Assembly: GCA_003599575.1 (NCBI GenBank)
Contig: QZKV01000009.1
Coordinates: 1-58,455 of the forward strand
Direction of reading: 5' to 3'
Length of the DNA: 58,455 bases
Origin: Desulfobacteraceae bacterium
Lineage (GTDB): Bacteria > Desulfobacterota > Desulfobacteria > Desulfobacterales > Desulfosarcinaceae
This document shows positions 43,170 through 52,126 of this stretch, piece by piece. The notes under the pieces are model-generated. The model did not search any database and was not told the DNA's origin. It saw nothing but the letters and a program-made list of their open reading frames with translations. The translations under genes and the position numbers were made by a program. Numbering within the stretch: position 1 is the stretch's first letter; each line of letters opens with the position of its first letter.

Positions 43170-44204
43170 TCAGGCCCTGGATGGCGCGTTGGCGCCGATC
43201 TGAGCCAAGGTGCATTGCTCGGGCGGTTTGTCCGGCCGCCAGCGCAGCAGCTTGGTGCCGTGGCGGAACCGGCCGCCGGTAAAATGATCCCATTCGACCT
43301 CCACCACCAGCCGTGGCGCCAGCGGCTGCCACGGGCTTTCCACGACGCGCCAGCGGCTCGGGCCTCCGGGTGCGCGGCCGGTAAATCCGGGCGGTGAAAT
43401 GAGCGGTTCCAGGCGGCGGACCAGATCCCTGCGCTCGTTCTCACTCAGGCCCGAACAGAAGCCGACATGGTGCAAGAGTCCCTGCCCATCATACAAGCCC
43501 AGAAGTAAAGAGCCGATTTCGTGCCCCGCGGACCGGCCCTCCGCCCCGGCGCTGTATCGAAATCCCCCCACCACGCAATCGGCCGTGCGCTTGCGTTTGA
43601 TCTTGCGCATGCCCGTACGCTCTCCCGAGAGATAGGCCGAGTCCAGGCGTTTGGCGATCACCCCGTCCAGGTTGATGTCCCCTGATAACAGCCATGCGCG
43701 GGCCTGGTCTTCATCCCGGGTGGCCGGCGAAATATCGATCCCCGTAGGGTTGCGCAGATGGTCGTGGGCAAATTGTTCCAGCCGGGCCCGGCGTTGCGCC
43801 AGAGGCTTTTCCAAAAGCACCTGGCCGTCCGGATGCACGAGCAGATCGAAAAAGATCAGGTCGGCCGGGCGTTCGCGTGAAAGGCGGTTGATGCGGCTTT
43901 CCGCCGGGTGAATGCGCTGCAACAAATCGTCAAAGGAAAAGATCCCTTTCACCGGCACGACGATTTCGCCGTCGAGCACAAATTTCGGTGCGCCTATGGC
44001 TGTAAGGCGTTCGAGCAATTCGGGAAAATAGCGGCCCAGCGGTTTGCCCGCTTTGGACTGGAGCTCGACCTCGGCGCCATCGCGAAAAACAATGCACCGG
44101 AAACCGTCCCACTTGGGTTCATACAGCCACTCGCCGCCGGTGGGAAGACGGCCCGCCAATTGGGCCTCCATGGGAGCAAACGGGGGAAAAATCGGCAGGT
44201 TCAC
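43170..44204 (-). CDS. ATP-dependent DNA ligase (LigD ligase module, separate)
   Basis: The enzyme seals nicks using ATP. The adenylated lysine is K31 in the YEPKWDGFRC motif, followed by FVLDGEIVVP, FFDLLV, and the LDGVIAKRLDS and MRKIKRKRTADC motifs (IV and V). The OB domain ends LLRWRPDKPPEQC. The start GTG at 44204 overlaps the polymerase stop by four bases, with GGGGAGC upstream. This is the ligase half of a LigD (NHEJ) enzyme split into two genes. No Ku gene is in the window. Confidence 0.93.
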   Translation of the reverse strand: MNLPIFPPFAPMEAQLAGRLPTGGEWLYEPKWDGFRCIVFRDGAEVELQSKAGKPLGRYFPELLERLTAIGAPKFVLDGEIVVPVKGIFSFDDLLQRIHPAESRINRLSRERPADLIFFDLLVHPDGQVLLEKPLAQRRARLEQFAHDHLRNPTGIDISPATRDEDQARAWLLSGDINLDGVIAKRLDSAYLSGERTGMRKIKRKRTADCVVGGFRYSAGAEGRSAGHEIGSLLLGLYDGQGLLHHVGFCSGLSENERRDLVRRLEPLISPPGFTGRAPGGPSRWRVVESPWQPLAPRLVVEVEWDHFTGGRFRHGTKLLRWRPDKPPEQCTLAQIGANAPSRA

Positions 44205-45235
44205 AAAAAGCTCCCCAGGCGCACGCGGCCGGTCGGCCGCAGCAGGGGTTCCCACAAATCGCCGCGGCGGGCCACCCGTTCAGGCATGTTGTCCATGACA
44301 AAATCTTGGATATCGAAACCGGCCTGCACCTCCTGCCAGCTGACCGGTGTCGATACCGGAGCACGGGGGCGCGGCCGTACCGAATAAACCGAGGCCAGCG
44401 TCCGCCCCCAGGCGTTCTGGTTATAATCGACCAGCACCCGCCCCGCCGGTCTTTTGGCCAGCCGGTACTCGGCCGTCAGCAGGTCCGGATGAAGGGAAGC
44501 CAGCTGCCGGGCGAAGGCCTTTGCAAAGGACCAGACCTGCTTTTGGGTGGGGCCCCGTTCGATCGGCACATAGACGTGGATGCCCCGTGAGCCGGAACTT
44601 TTCGGCAGGCTGGGCATATCGAGCGCATCCAGCCCCTCCTTGACCGCCAGGGCCGCTTCCCGGACTTTGGCAAAAGGTACGGACGGATCGCTTTCGACCG
44701 GGTCCATGTCGAAATGCAGATAATCGGGGCGGTTGGTATCCCCGCAGCGGGAGTACCAGGGATTCAGATCGATGCAGCCCAGGTTGATGATCCAAAGCAG
44801 TGAAGGCAGGTCCTGTACCACAGGAAATTCGATCACACTGCCGGAGGCATGCTCGATGGCGCATGTGCTCAGCCATGCGGGGCGATACGACGGCGTGCGC
44901 TTCATGTAAAAAAATTCGCCCCCGATCCCGTTTGGATAGCGCTTCATGACCATGGCCCGCTGCTGCACATGCGGGAGCAACACCGGCGAGACCTGGGTGT
45001 AATAGCGCAGCAGATCCCCTTTGGTCACCCCCTGGTCGGGCCAGAATACTTTGTTCAGATGCGTCAGCCGCAGGCTTCGGTCGCCTGTGTGGATCGTGAT
45101 CTGATCGCTCTTGGGGGGACTGGCCAGGGAATTCAGGATGGCCGGATCGCCTCGGGCGGATTGCTTCGGCGCATGCGTTTTTTTCATTTCGCTCAGCATG
45201 CTTTGAAAGTAGGCAGGCGCCGGGCGTGCAGCCAT
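44201..45235 (-). CDS. LigD-type polymerase/primase (NHEJ), separate gene
   Basis: This 344-residue protein is the LigD polymerase domain (archaeo-eukaryotic primase fold) that fills gaps at broken ends. The metal-binding aspartates are in LHFDMDPVE (D176, D178). SSGSRGIHVYVPI carries the nucleotide-binding Ser-x-His motif. TLASVYSVRPRPRAPVSTPVSW is the family C-terminal part. It overlaps the ligase gene by four bases, so the two proteins are made together in place of a single LigD. The start is uncertain (45235 or internal ATGs at 45199 and 45187). Confidence 0.92.
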   Translation of the reverse strand: MAARPAPAYFQSMLSEMKKTHAPKQSARGDPAILNSLASPPKSDQITIHTGDRSLRLTHLNKVFWPDQGVTKGDLLRYYTQVSPVLLPHVQQRAMVMKRYPNGIGGEFFYMKRTPSYRPAWLSTCAIEHASGSVIEFPVVQDLPSLLWIINLGCIDLNPWYSRCGDTNRPDYLHFDMDPVESDPSVPFAKVREAALAVKEGLDALDMPSLPKSSGSRGIHVYVPIERGPTQKQVWSFAKAFARQLASLHPDLLTAEYRLAKRPAGRVLVDYNQNAWGRTLASVYSVRPRPRAPVSTPVSWQEVQAGFDIQDFVMDNMPERVARRGDLWEPLLRPTGRVRLGSFL

Positions 45236-45321
45236 CGGTCAAGGACCCTATTTTCGAGTTTCAAAGACCCAAAACAGAAGAACTCCCGGATGTGTAATCC
45301 TTTGTTGATTTCACCCGAATG

Positions 45322-46104
45322 TCATCGCATCCGGATCATCTTGGAAGGTTGTCCCCAGACAAAAATCCGGATCCACTCGAATCCGAAGGTCAGCAGGGCT
45401 TCATCCGAACGCCGCAATTTCTTTACGAGCTCCGCTTTGACATGGAAGCGGTTCAGGAAAGTGCTGCTGAAAACGAAATCCCTGAAGGGATCCAAATTGT
45501 AAGCGGCCATGAAAACCATTTTGGCTCTGGCGCCGCGCGGTCCTTCGGCTCCCCAGGGGTCATTTTCGAACAGACGGCGAAGTTCAGCCCAGCTTAGATT
45601 GAAGTCATGGTGGCGGTTGGATTCCTGGTCCTGGTTCCACGTTTCGATCGACCACGTCCGGACTTCATAACGGCCCAAACAAAAATCGGGTGGCCGGAAA
45701 AAAGAGATCGGTGTGCCGCGGCGCGTTGCCGCATCGTACAAGACGCCCTGCTCAACTGGAAAAGTGCGGCAGGTATGCGGCCGATCCGCATAGACGCGGC
45801 AGCCGGAAGGGGCCAGAAATGGGCAGGAGTGCTGCTCGTCGTCGGCCATGCGCAGCAATACCTCAGGGAAATGATGTCCATCGCGCAGGACGATATCCAC
45901 ATGCCGGTCGATGAATTGATCGGAGGTGAGATTCAGATTCGTTTTCAGGCGCAGCATATCATAGGGGTAAAGAAACAGGTTCAGGTTGCGGCAGCAACGG
46001 GTGAAACAGCCCAAGTCCGAATGGCAGGCAAACCCAAAGGTCTCCCCCGCTTGAATGGGCCGGCCGGTGATCTGAGCAAGCTTCAGGGGATCAAGGAATT
46101 TCAT
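45322..46104 (-). CDS. YkgJ-family cysteine cluster protein
   Basis: The 260-residue protein has the YkgJ pattern, a zinc- or iron-binding cysteine cluster: FACHSDLGCFTRCCRNL near the N-terminus (C27, C33, C37, C38), then SCPFLAPSGCRVYADRPHTCRTFP. The family's role is unknown; links to metal cofactors are often proposed. CAGGAGAAA precedes the start at 46104. Its first 14 bases overlap the end of a second YkgJ-family gene. Confidence 0.88.
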   Translation of the reverse strand: MKFLDPLKLAQITGRPIQAGETFGFACHSDLGCFTRCCRNLNLFLYPYDMLRLKTNLNLTSDQFIDRHVDIVLRDGHHFPEVLLRMADDEQHSCPFLAPSGCRVYADRPHTCRTFPVEQGVLYDAATRRGTPISFFRPPDFCLGRYEVRTWSIETWNQDQESNRHHDFNLSWAELRRLFENDPWGAEGPRGARAKMVFMAAYNLDPFRDFVFSSTFLNRFHVKAELVKKLRRSDEALLTFGFEWIRIFVWGQPSKMIRMR

Positions 46105-46702
46105 GGGTTTCTCCTGCAGGCGGCGCGGCATCGTTGCCCTCGATCTTGTGAATCAGCATCTGGGCGATGCTCAGTTTGATTTTTCCCTCAAACGCCCTTT
46201 GGCGGCGCAATCGCCTTTCCAGATCGGCAAGGCCTGCGTACAAAGGGGTGCGGTCCAGGAAAACGTCAGTTGAACGGCCGCATTGGCGGTCGAAATCGCC
46301 GCACCCCGGCCCCAATTGCCGCAATCCGTCGGGCCGGCGCAGTTGATGGGGAATTCCGTGCAACCGGCAGATCATCGGGCGGTAAGCATACAGAATGCAG
46401 CGTCCGGCTTCGTTCAATGGACACATCGCCGATGGCCCCCGTCCATCGGCCGCACCCATCTCTTCAACGGTTCGAGCGGCCCTCTGAAAAAGGCGCTGTT
46501 GCTCTGCGGGCGCAAGCAGCGAGACGCCCTTCTTGAGATGGAGATATTCGACCAGGGTATGATGGTAAAAGCGGGTTTGGCAGCAGCTGTCTTCACATCC
46601 TGCACAGACGAAACCGTGCGCCAAGGCGGCCTGCGCGTAGGCCTGATCCATGCGGTTGTAAAGCTGCGCCAACTCCTCCAAAATTCCCTCGAATGCTTGC
46701 AT
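46091..46702 (-). CDS. Second YkgJ-family cysteine cluster protein
   Basis: The 203-residue product has the cysteine pattern FVCAGCEDSCCQTRF, then AMCPLNEAGRCILYAYRPMICRLHGIP. An N-terminal helical segment precedes it. It is a distant paralogue of the adjacent protein, overlapping it by 14 bases, and follows the dNTPase gene by 50 bases. The start at 46702 has GGAGG about ten bases upstream; an ATG at 46750 is possible. The pairing of two cluster proteins suggests they act as partners. Confidence 0.85.
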   Translation of the reverse strand: MQAFEGILEELAQLYNRMDQAYAQAALAHGFVCAGCEDSCCQTRFYHHTLVEYLHLKKGVSLLAPAEQQRLFQRAARTVEEMGAADGRGPSAMCPLNEAGRCILYAYRPMICRLHGIPHQLRRPDGLRQLGPGCGDFDRQCGRSTDVFLDRTPLYAGLADLERRLRRQRAFEGKIKLSIAQMLIHKIEGNDAAPPAGETHEIP

Positions 46703-46752
46703 ATTCTCTGCGCCTCCGTGTCCCCGGGCGATTCCATTCTTTGGGAACATGA

Positions 46753-47808
46753 TCAACTCATCTGGGCGGGGAAAAAGATGCGTGCATAAAGCGAAAGGGC
46801 ATAACGATCGGTCATGCAGGCCAGCAGATCGCAAACCATGCGTTGCCTGGGGCTGTTGTTGGCCTGAGGTCCTGGAAGACGCATCTTCTGAAGTTCGGCC
46901 GAAAGCATCGCCTCATCCCCCAGCAGGTGGGTGTAAAGATCCGACATGATTTTCTTGGCTTTGAAAAACTCATTGTGAACCATGGGCGAACGGTACACCT
47001 GCTCATACAGAAACCGGCGCAGTTCGGTCATGGCGCTAAAAACCGTGTCGCTCATGTTGAGCACCAGTTGACCATTCTGCGGCCGGGTATGGGCGATCAA
47101 GTCCGTCATCATGGTGGTGATGCGTTCATCATGGGTACTCCCCATGATTCGGTTGCATTGCGCGGGGATATCGGTCTCGCGAATCACCCCGCTGCGGATG
47201 GCGTCGTCCAGATCATGATTCAGATAGGCCATGATATCGGCGACCCTCACCACCCGGCCTTCCATAGTCGCCGGGAGCTCGCGCGGGTCATCTGGAATAA
47301 TCTTTCCATATCCCTTGGAATGCATGACGATCCCGTCACGCACTTCATAGGTCAGGTTCAACCCCAGGCCGCAATTTTCCAGCACCTGCACGACCCGCAG
47401 GCCCTGCGTCTGGTGGGAGAAGGTTTCGGAAAAAATTTCTTTGAGGACCAGTTCGCCGCCGTGTCCGAAGGGGGTGTGTCCCAGGTCATGCCCCAGGGCG
47501 ATGGCCTCGGCCAAATCCTCGTTTAAAAACATGGCCCGCGCGATCGTGCGGGCGATTTGAGCCACCTCCAGGGTGTGGGTCAGGCGGGTGCGGTATTCAT
47601 CCCCCGAAGGATTGAGAAAAACCTGCGTTTTGTGTTTGAGGCGGCGGAATGCGTTGCTGTAAAGGATTCGGTCCTTGTCGACCTGGAAAGAGGTGCGAAT
47701 GGGGCAAGGCGGCTCCGGTGTCACACGCCCGCGCGAGTGGGCGCTTAAACACCCATGGGGCGACATGAAATTGGCTTCACGTTTTTCAAATTCCTCGCGC
47801 AGACTCAT
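46753..47808 (-). CDS. dgt: dNTP triphosphohydrolase (Dgt-like HD)
   Basis: The enzyme hydrolyses dNTPs to deoxynucleosides and triphosphate. The HD metal site is H78 (RLTHTLEVAQ), H107-D108 and H111 in ALGHDLGHTPFGHGGE, plus an aspartate in RVADIMAYLNHD. The N-terminal RTSFQVDKDRILYSNAFRRLKHKTQVF is typical. The 351-residue size fits the shorter deoxyguanosinetriphosphate triphosphohydrolase-like group. It leads the minus-strand run with the two YkgJ genes and the split LigD genes. Confidence 0.95.
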   Translation of the reverse strand: MSLREEFEKREANFMSPHGCLSAHSRGRVTPEPPCPIRTSFQVDKDRILYSNAFRRLKHKTQVFLNPSGDEYRTRLTHTLEVAQIARTIARAMFLNEDLAEAIALGHDLGHTPFGHGGELVLKEIFSETFSHQTQGLRVVQVLENCGLGLNLTYEVRDGIVMHSKGYGKIIPDDPRELPATMEGRVVRVADIMAYLNHDLDDAIRSGVIRETDIPAQCNRIMGSTHDERITTMMTDLIAHTRPQNGQLVLNMSDTVFSAMTELRRFLYEQVYRSPMVHNEFFKAKKIMSDLYTHLLGDEAMLSAELQKMRLPGPQANNSPRQRMVCDLLACMTDRYALSLYARIFFPAQMS

Positions 47809-47999
47809 TTGCCTTGCCGCACCGCCGGCCGCATGCCGATGGGGATAAAATTTTTTTGCGATTCTTAACAGAACCGCATCGGATATGCTATATTTTTAAA
47901 GCGCATCAAAATATCCTATTCAGAATGACCGGGCAACTGAATTCACCATTTCAACCCATCACCCGGTGAAAACAACGCCGGGGAGGCAGCCCTGCTAGC

Positions 48000-48560
48000 A
48001 TGAACAATCATCACCTGATATTGGGAAGGTTGGTCGATTTCATCACCAACCGGACCATCGACGATACTCACGATGAACGCTACCGTCAGAAACTTGCGCG
48101 CCTTTTGGTCATGGAAAAAGGATATGCCAAATCCGACATCCGAACGGGGCGTTCGGTGAATGTAAGGGGGAAAAACAAAAGCGCACGCGTGCCGGTCACT
48201 TACATCATAGAGCTGGAGGGCCGGGACGCGATGCTGATTCAATACGGCCCCGGTTCGCTGGTGACACGCCATCGTCCGGCGCTGGCGCTGGGGCGGCTGG
48301 CAGCGCCTTACCAAATACCGCTGGTCGTGGTGACCAATGGTGAGGCCGCCGACATCCTGGAGGGCGCCAGCGGTAAAATCACGGCGGCGGGATTGGCGCA
48401 TATCCCCTCAAAGGAGCAGTTGATTTTGGCTTTGCGGGTTAATGCCTGGGAACCCGTTTCCGCGCAGCGCGCTGAAATGGAAGCCCGCATCATCATGGCC
48501 TACGAGGTGGATGACCGCTGTCCGTGCGACAACAGCGTTTGCTCGTGGGAAAACCTATAA
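48000..48560 (+). CDS. HsdR N-terminal (HSDR_N_2)-like protein lacking the nuclease motif
   Basis: The 186-residue protein resembles the stand-alone N-terminal domain of type I restriction HsdR subunits: DDTHDERYRQKLARLLVMEKGYAKSDI is the family opening. In active members a D...ExK motif follows (as in ADIVV...ECK). Here the corresponding stretch reads VPVTYIIELEGRDAMLIQYGPGS, so the metal ligands are not seen. It ends with a cysteine cluster (RCPCDNSVCSW). No hsdM/S genes are near. The job is probably binding rather than cutting. It lies 126 bases upstream of tadA. Confidence 0.8.
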   Translation: MNNHHLILGRLVDFITNRTIDDTHDERYRQKLARLLVMEKGYAKSDIRTGRSVNVRGKNKSARVPVTYIIELEGRDAMLIQYGPGSLVTRHRPALALGRLAAPYQIPLVVVTNGEAADILEGASGKITAAGLAHIPSKEQLILALRVNAWEPVSAQRAEMEARIIMAYEVDDRCPCDNSVCSWENL

Positions 48561-48686
48561 AAAGGACCCAAGCAAAGCCGCTGCCGAAACCGATGCCATT
48601 CATAAAGGGGCGGTTGGAAAAAGGAATGTGTTGCGGATTTCCGATTTCAATTTCCCGCCACGGCTGGTATAAAATCAAATACGTTT

Positions 48687-49223
48687 ATGGCACCGATTGA
48701 AAAACACCAGACACACATGCGCCAGGCTTTGCTTCTGGCGCGCCAAGCCCTTGACCAGGATGAATTCCCCGTGGGATGTGTGGTGACCTATGGGGACAAG
48801 ATCATTGCCAGCGGAGAGCGCAGCCATACCCGTCAGGCGGTTCCCAGCGAAATCGAGCATGCCGAAATGAGGGCCTTGCGACACCTGGAGACTTTGGACC
48901 CGATGATGGACCGCGGCCGAATGACCCTGTATGCCACCCTGGAGCCTTGCCTGATGTGCTTTGGTGCCATTTTGATCAGCGGCATCGGGGCGCTGGTCTA
49001 TGCCTACGAAGACGCCATGGGGGGTGGCACGGGTTGTGACCGGGCCGCTTTGCCGGAACTTTACCGGTGCAATGGGCTGAACATTGTTCCCGGTGTTTGC
49101 CGGGAAGAAAGTCTGGCTCTTTTCCGGAGTTATTTCAGCCGACCGCACCTTATATACTGGCGGGACAGCCTGCTTTCGCGCTATACGTTGGGGCAAACCT
49201 GCCGGCCGGAGTCAGGTTTATAG
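48687..49223 (+). CDS. tadA: tRNA-adenosine deaminase TadA-like
   Basis: TadA converts the wobble adenosine of tRNA-Arg(ACG) to inosine. The zinc site is H58-A-E60 (EIEHAEMRAL) and C88/C91 (LEPCLMCFGA), with E60 as proton shuttle. The 178-residue length fits. It could instead be a related cytidine/guanine deaminase, since the C-terminal part differs from E. coli TadA. The ribosome-binding site is weak. Confidence 0.85.
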   Translation: MAPIEKHQTHMRQALLLARQALDQDEFPVGCVVTYGDKIIASGERSHTRQAVPSEIEHAEMRALRHLETLDPMMDRGRMTLYATLEPCLMCFGAILISGIGALVYAYEDAMGGGTGCDRAALPELYRCNGLNIVPGVCREESLALFRSYFSRPHLIYWRDSLLSRYTLGQTCRPESGL

Positions 49224-49452
49224 AAAAAGACCCATTTAAGCAGACCCGGCCGGACCTGCTGAATGCGCGGTTGATGCGACCGAAGGAAAACAGATCTTGC
49301 AGCCTTTTTTTGCTTGCAATTAAACGTATGTTTATATATTGAGATGGGATTTTAAAAGCAGTGCCTCTAAAACCGGATGATTTCAAAGGGCTACACTATT
49401 TGGATCAGCGGTGGAGGCCGGAAGACCAATCATTCGCCTAGGAGGTGTTGGC

Positions 49453-49989
49453 ATAGCTCAATTTAAAACTGAAAAAGACGATCAGGCGCAACGCACGCGG
49501 CTCAATCAGGGCATTCGCGCCAGGGAAGTTCGCGTTATCGACCCGGATGGCAACCAGCTTGGCATCCTGCCGATTCGAGAGGCCCTTGCGGCTGCTTCGG
49601 AATTCGGCCTTGATCTGGTAGAGGTTTCGCCCACCGCCAAACCGCCGGTGTGCAAAATTATGGATTACGGCCGTTTCAAGTACGAACAAACCAAAAAGCA
49701 GCACGAAGCCAAAAAAAAGCAGACCACCTTTCAGATCAAAGAGATCAAGGTGCGCCCCAAAACCGGCGAGCATGATCTACAGACCAAACTGGGCCATATT
49801 AAGAAGTTTTTGGAGCGCAGGGACAAGGTCAAAGTGACGGTGATGTTCAGGGGGAGAGAAATTGCCCTCTCGGACCGGGCGAGAGAACTGCTTGAACAGG
49901 TCGCCGCCCAAGTGGAGCCACTGGCGGTCGTGGAACAGCTACCCAAATTCGAGGGGCGTACCATGACCATGGTGTTGGCGCCGAAGTAA
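49453..49989 (+). CDS. infC: Translation initiation factor IF-3 (probable AUA start)
   Basis: IF-3 binds the 30S subunit and checks start-codon pairing. The sequence QGIRAREVRVIDPDGNQLGILPIREAL and the linker YEQTKKQHEAKKKQ identify it, with EIKVRPKTGEHDLQTK in the C-domain. The start is proposed at ATA 49453, because a perfect TAGGAGGTG lies five bases upstream and no ATG or GTG fits the family N-terminus. A GTG at 49411 is in frame but has no ribosome-binding site. IF-3 genes commonly use rare start codons as a self-limiting device. rpmI and rplT follow. Confidence 0.9.
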   Translation: MAQFKTEKDDQAQRTRLNQGIRAREVRVIDPDGNQLGILPIREALAAASEFGLDLVEVSPTAKPPVCKIMDYGRFKYEQTKKQHEAKKKQTTFQIKEIKVRPKTGEHDLQTKLGHIKKFLERRDKVKVTVMFRGREIALSDRARELLEQVAAQVEPLAVVEQLPKFEGRTMTMVLAPK

Positions 49990-50179
49990 TCAAGATAAAA
50001 CGTCCTCGTATTCAAACCGACTGGTGCAGGCGCATCTGATCGGGACCATAAAACACGTTGGCGTGGGCCGGAGTCCATTCCTGGTGCTCGCGCCTTATGC
50101 TTTTTGGGCTCTGAAAATGAGATTGTTTTAGAGTCGGGCCATGTCGCGCACATGTTGCGGAAACAAGGAGAACGGACCC

Positions 50180-50377
50180 ATGCCCAAGATTAAAACCAAC
50201 CGATCGGCCAACAAGCGGTTTCGCAAAACCGGCAGTGGAAAATTTGCTTTTTCCAAATCGCACCACAGCCATATTTTGACCAAAAAAAGCCCCAAGCGAA
50301 AGCGCGCGTTGAGGCAGGCGCAAATCATCAAAGGAAGCGACATGAAAGCGGTTCGCCGCCTCCTGCCCAACGGATAA
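50180..50377 (+). CDS. rpmI: 50S ribosomal protein L35
   Basis: The 65-residue basic protein begins [21 protein letters not shown] and ends RRLLPNG, as L35. AAGGAG precedes the ATG. It sits between infC and rplT as in most bacteria. Confidence 0.98.
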   Translation: MPKIKTNRSANKRFRKTGSGKFAFSKSHHSHILTKKSPKRKRALRQAQIIKGSDMKAVRRLLPNG

Positions 50378-50388
50378 GGAGATGTATC

Positions 50389-50739
50389 ATGCGTATTAAA
50401 AGAGGATTCAAGGCCCGCAGGCGTCGCAATAAGGTGCTCAAACTGGCCAAGGGCTTCCGCGGCGGTCGCGGCAAACTGTTCAGGACAGCCGCCGATTCCG
50501 TAGACAAAGCACTCATGTATGCCTATCGCGATCGCCGCCAACGCAAGCGGGATTTCAGGCAGTTATGGATTGCACGCATCAATGCGGCCGCTCGTTTGAA
50601 CGATCTTTCCTACAGCAAGTTTATCAGCGGCCTGAAAAAAGCCGATGTGGCGCTGGACCGAAAGGTGCTGGCCGAACTTGCCCTGTACGATCCCGCCGGA
50701 TTTTCAAAGATCGCCGCACTGGCCACGCAACAGGTATAA
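50389..50739 (+). CDS. rplT: 50S ribosomal protein L20
   Basis: The 116-residue protein begins [23 protein letters not shown] and contains the L20 signature [19 protein letters not shown]20 binds 23S rRNA early in assembly and usually represses its own operon by binding the leader. AAGGAG lies before the ATG, 11 bases after rpmI. Confidence 0.98.
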   Translation: MRIKRGFKARRRRNKVLKLAKGFRGGRGKLFRTAADSVDKALMYAYRDRRQRKRDFRQLWIARINAAARLNDLSYSKFISGLKKADVALDRKVLAELALYDPAGFSKIAALATQQV

Positions 50740-50774
50740 GGGCGAGCATCCCGAACATGAGGGCATTGCGCCGT

Positions 50775-50835
50775 GCTGCCGTTCGAGCCGACAGCTCCTT
50801 TCCTGGAGCCGGGCGAAAGCGGCAGCTGCTTTTTT
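50775..50835 (+). terminator. Intrinsic terminator or attenuator in the pheS leader
   Basis: GCTGCCG-TTCG (50775-50785) pairs with CGAA-AG-CGGCAGC (50814-50826), enclosing a second small stem GCTCC/GGAGC. Six T residues follow (50830-50835). It lies 35 bases after rplT and 150 before pheS, so it either ends the infC-rpmI-rplT unit or attenuates pheST. No phenylalanine-rich leader peptide is obvious. Confidence 0.7.
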
Positions 50836-50985
50836 GTCCAGCGTAGCGTTTTTCTCTTGGGGATGATCCCGTCTATCTCCATACCCTGCTGGCGTTGTTC
50901 CCATCCGGCCGCCGATCTGTGAGGCGGCCTTGCATGGTGACGATGGCCGCAAGATCACATCACAACCGATGAATAAGAGACGACA

Positions 50986-51987
50986 GTGGAGCAGAACATC
51001 GATCAAGTCGGCGCGGCGGCGTTGAGGGAGATTGACTCGGCCGCCACCCCCGATGACGTTCAGGAAGCAAATGTCAAGTATCTGGGCCGCAAGGGGCTGT
51101 TGACCCAATTGTTGCGCGCAGTGGCCCAACTGTCCCCCGAAGCGCGTCCCGCCGCCGGACGACGGGCCAACCAGGTAAAGCAACAGATCGAGACGGCCTG
51201 CCGGAGCGCCCTGGCGCGCCTGGAAGCCGATGAGGGTGTGGAGCGGATCGATGTTTCTCTGCCCGGCCGGCGGCATGCGCTTGGTTCGCTGCACCCCCTG
51301 ACACAAATCACCTACCGCATCTGCGATATTTTCACCCGCATGGGCTTCGAAGTGGTCGAAGGCCCGGAGGTGGAAAGCGACTACTACAATTTCGAAGCGC
51401 TGAACATCCCCAAAAATCACCCGGCCCGTGACATGCAGGATACCTTTTACGTGTCCGAAGAGATCGTCCTGCGCACGCATACTTCCCCCACTCAGCCGCG
51501 GGTCATGGAAAAAAGGCAACCGCCGGTGCGCATCATTGCACCGGGCAAGGTATACCGGTGTGACTCAGACATCACCCACACCCCCATGTTCCATCAGGTT
51601 GAAGGATTGCTGGTGGATGAAAACGTCTCGTTTGCGGATCTGAAGGGTACGCTGACCAGCTTTGTGCATCAGATGTTTGATCCGCAAACCCGGCTGCGCT
51701 TCCGGCCCAGTTTTTTCCCCTTCACCGAGCCCAGCGCCGAGGTGGATATTCTCTGCGTGATCTGCCGCGGGGAAGGATGCCGGGTCTGCAAGCAGACCGG
51801 CTGGCTGGAAATCCTCGGGTCGGGCATGGTCCACCCGGCGGTTCTGGAAAATGTGGGGTACGACACGGCGCGTGTGACCGGATTTGCTTTCGGCATGGGG
51901 GTCGAACGTATCGCCATGCTCAAGTACGGCATCGACGATATCCGCAAAAATTTCGAAAACGACGTCCGGTATCTTAAACAATTTTAA
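50986..51987 (+). CDS. pheS: Phenylalanyl-tRNA synthetase alpha subunit
   Basis: PheS forms the catalytic core that charges tRNA-Phe, as an alpha2beta2 enzyme with PheT. The N-terminal coiled coil binds tRNA. The class II signatures are [12 protein letters not shown] and [33 protein letters not shown], and the motif-3 region [19 protein letters not shown]. Four cysteines in [17 protein letters not shown] form a probable zinc-binding insert, seen in many deltaproteobacterial enzymes. The start is GTG with AAGAGA upstream. Length is 333 residues. Confidence 0.97.
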   Translation: MEQNIDQVGAAALREIDSAATPDDVQEANVKYLGRKGLLTQLLRAVAQLSPEARPAAGRRANQVKQQIETACRSALARLEADEGVERIDVSLPGRRHALGSLHPLTQITYRICDIFTRMGFEVVEGPEVESDYYNFEALNIPKNHPARDMQDTFYVSEEIVLRTHTSPTQPRVMEKRQPPVRIIAPGKVYRCDSDITHTPMFHQVEGLLVDENVSFADLKGTLTSFVHQMFDPQTRLRFRPSFFPFTEPSAEVDILCVICRGEGCRVCKQTGWLEILGSGMVHPAVLENVGYDTARVTGFAFGMGVERIAMLKYGIDDIRKNFENDVRYLKQF

Positions 51988-52126
51988 GTGCCTGTACGCC
52001 CGGCGGGAAACCGGCTGGCCCATAGCAGCTCGTTCGAATAATTGAACATGAACGATATGCGCTTTTTGCCGGATTCATGAACTGTCCCTCGGGCATTCCG
52101 CTTCTGAGCGAACGAGTAGGTTTTGT

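Noticed and set aside
45237..45321. Ku gene next to the LigD parts
   Set aside because: The flanking genes are YkgJ and dNTPase on one side and aor/moaD on the other; no Ku-like sequence was seen in the window.
48000..48560. Type I restriction-modification system
   Set aside because: No hsdM, hsdS or helicase part is present, and the nuclease residues are absent.
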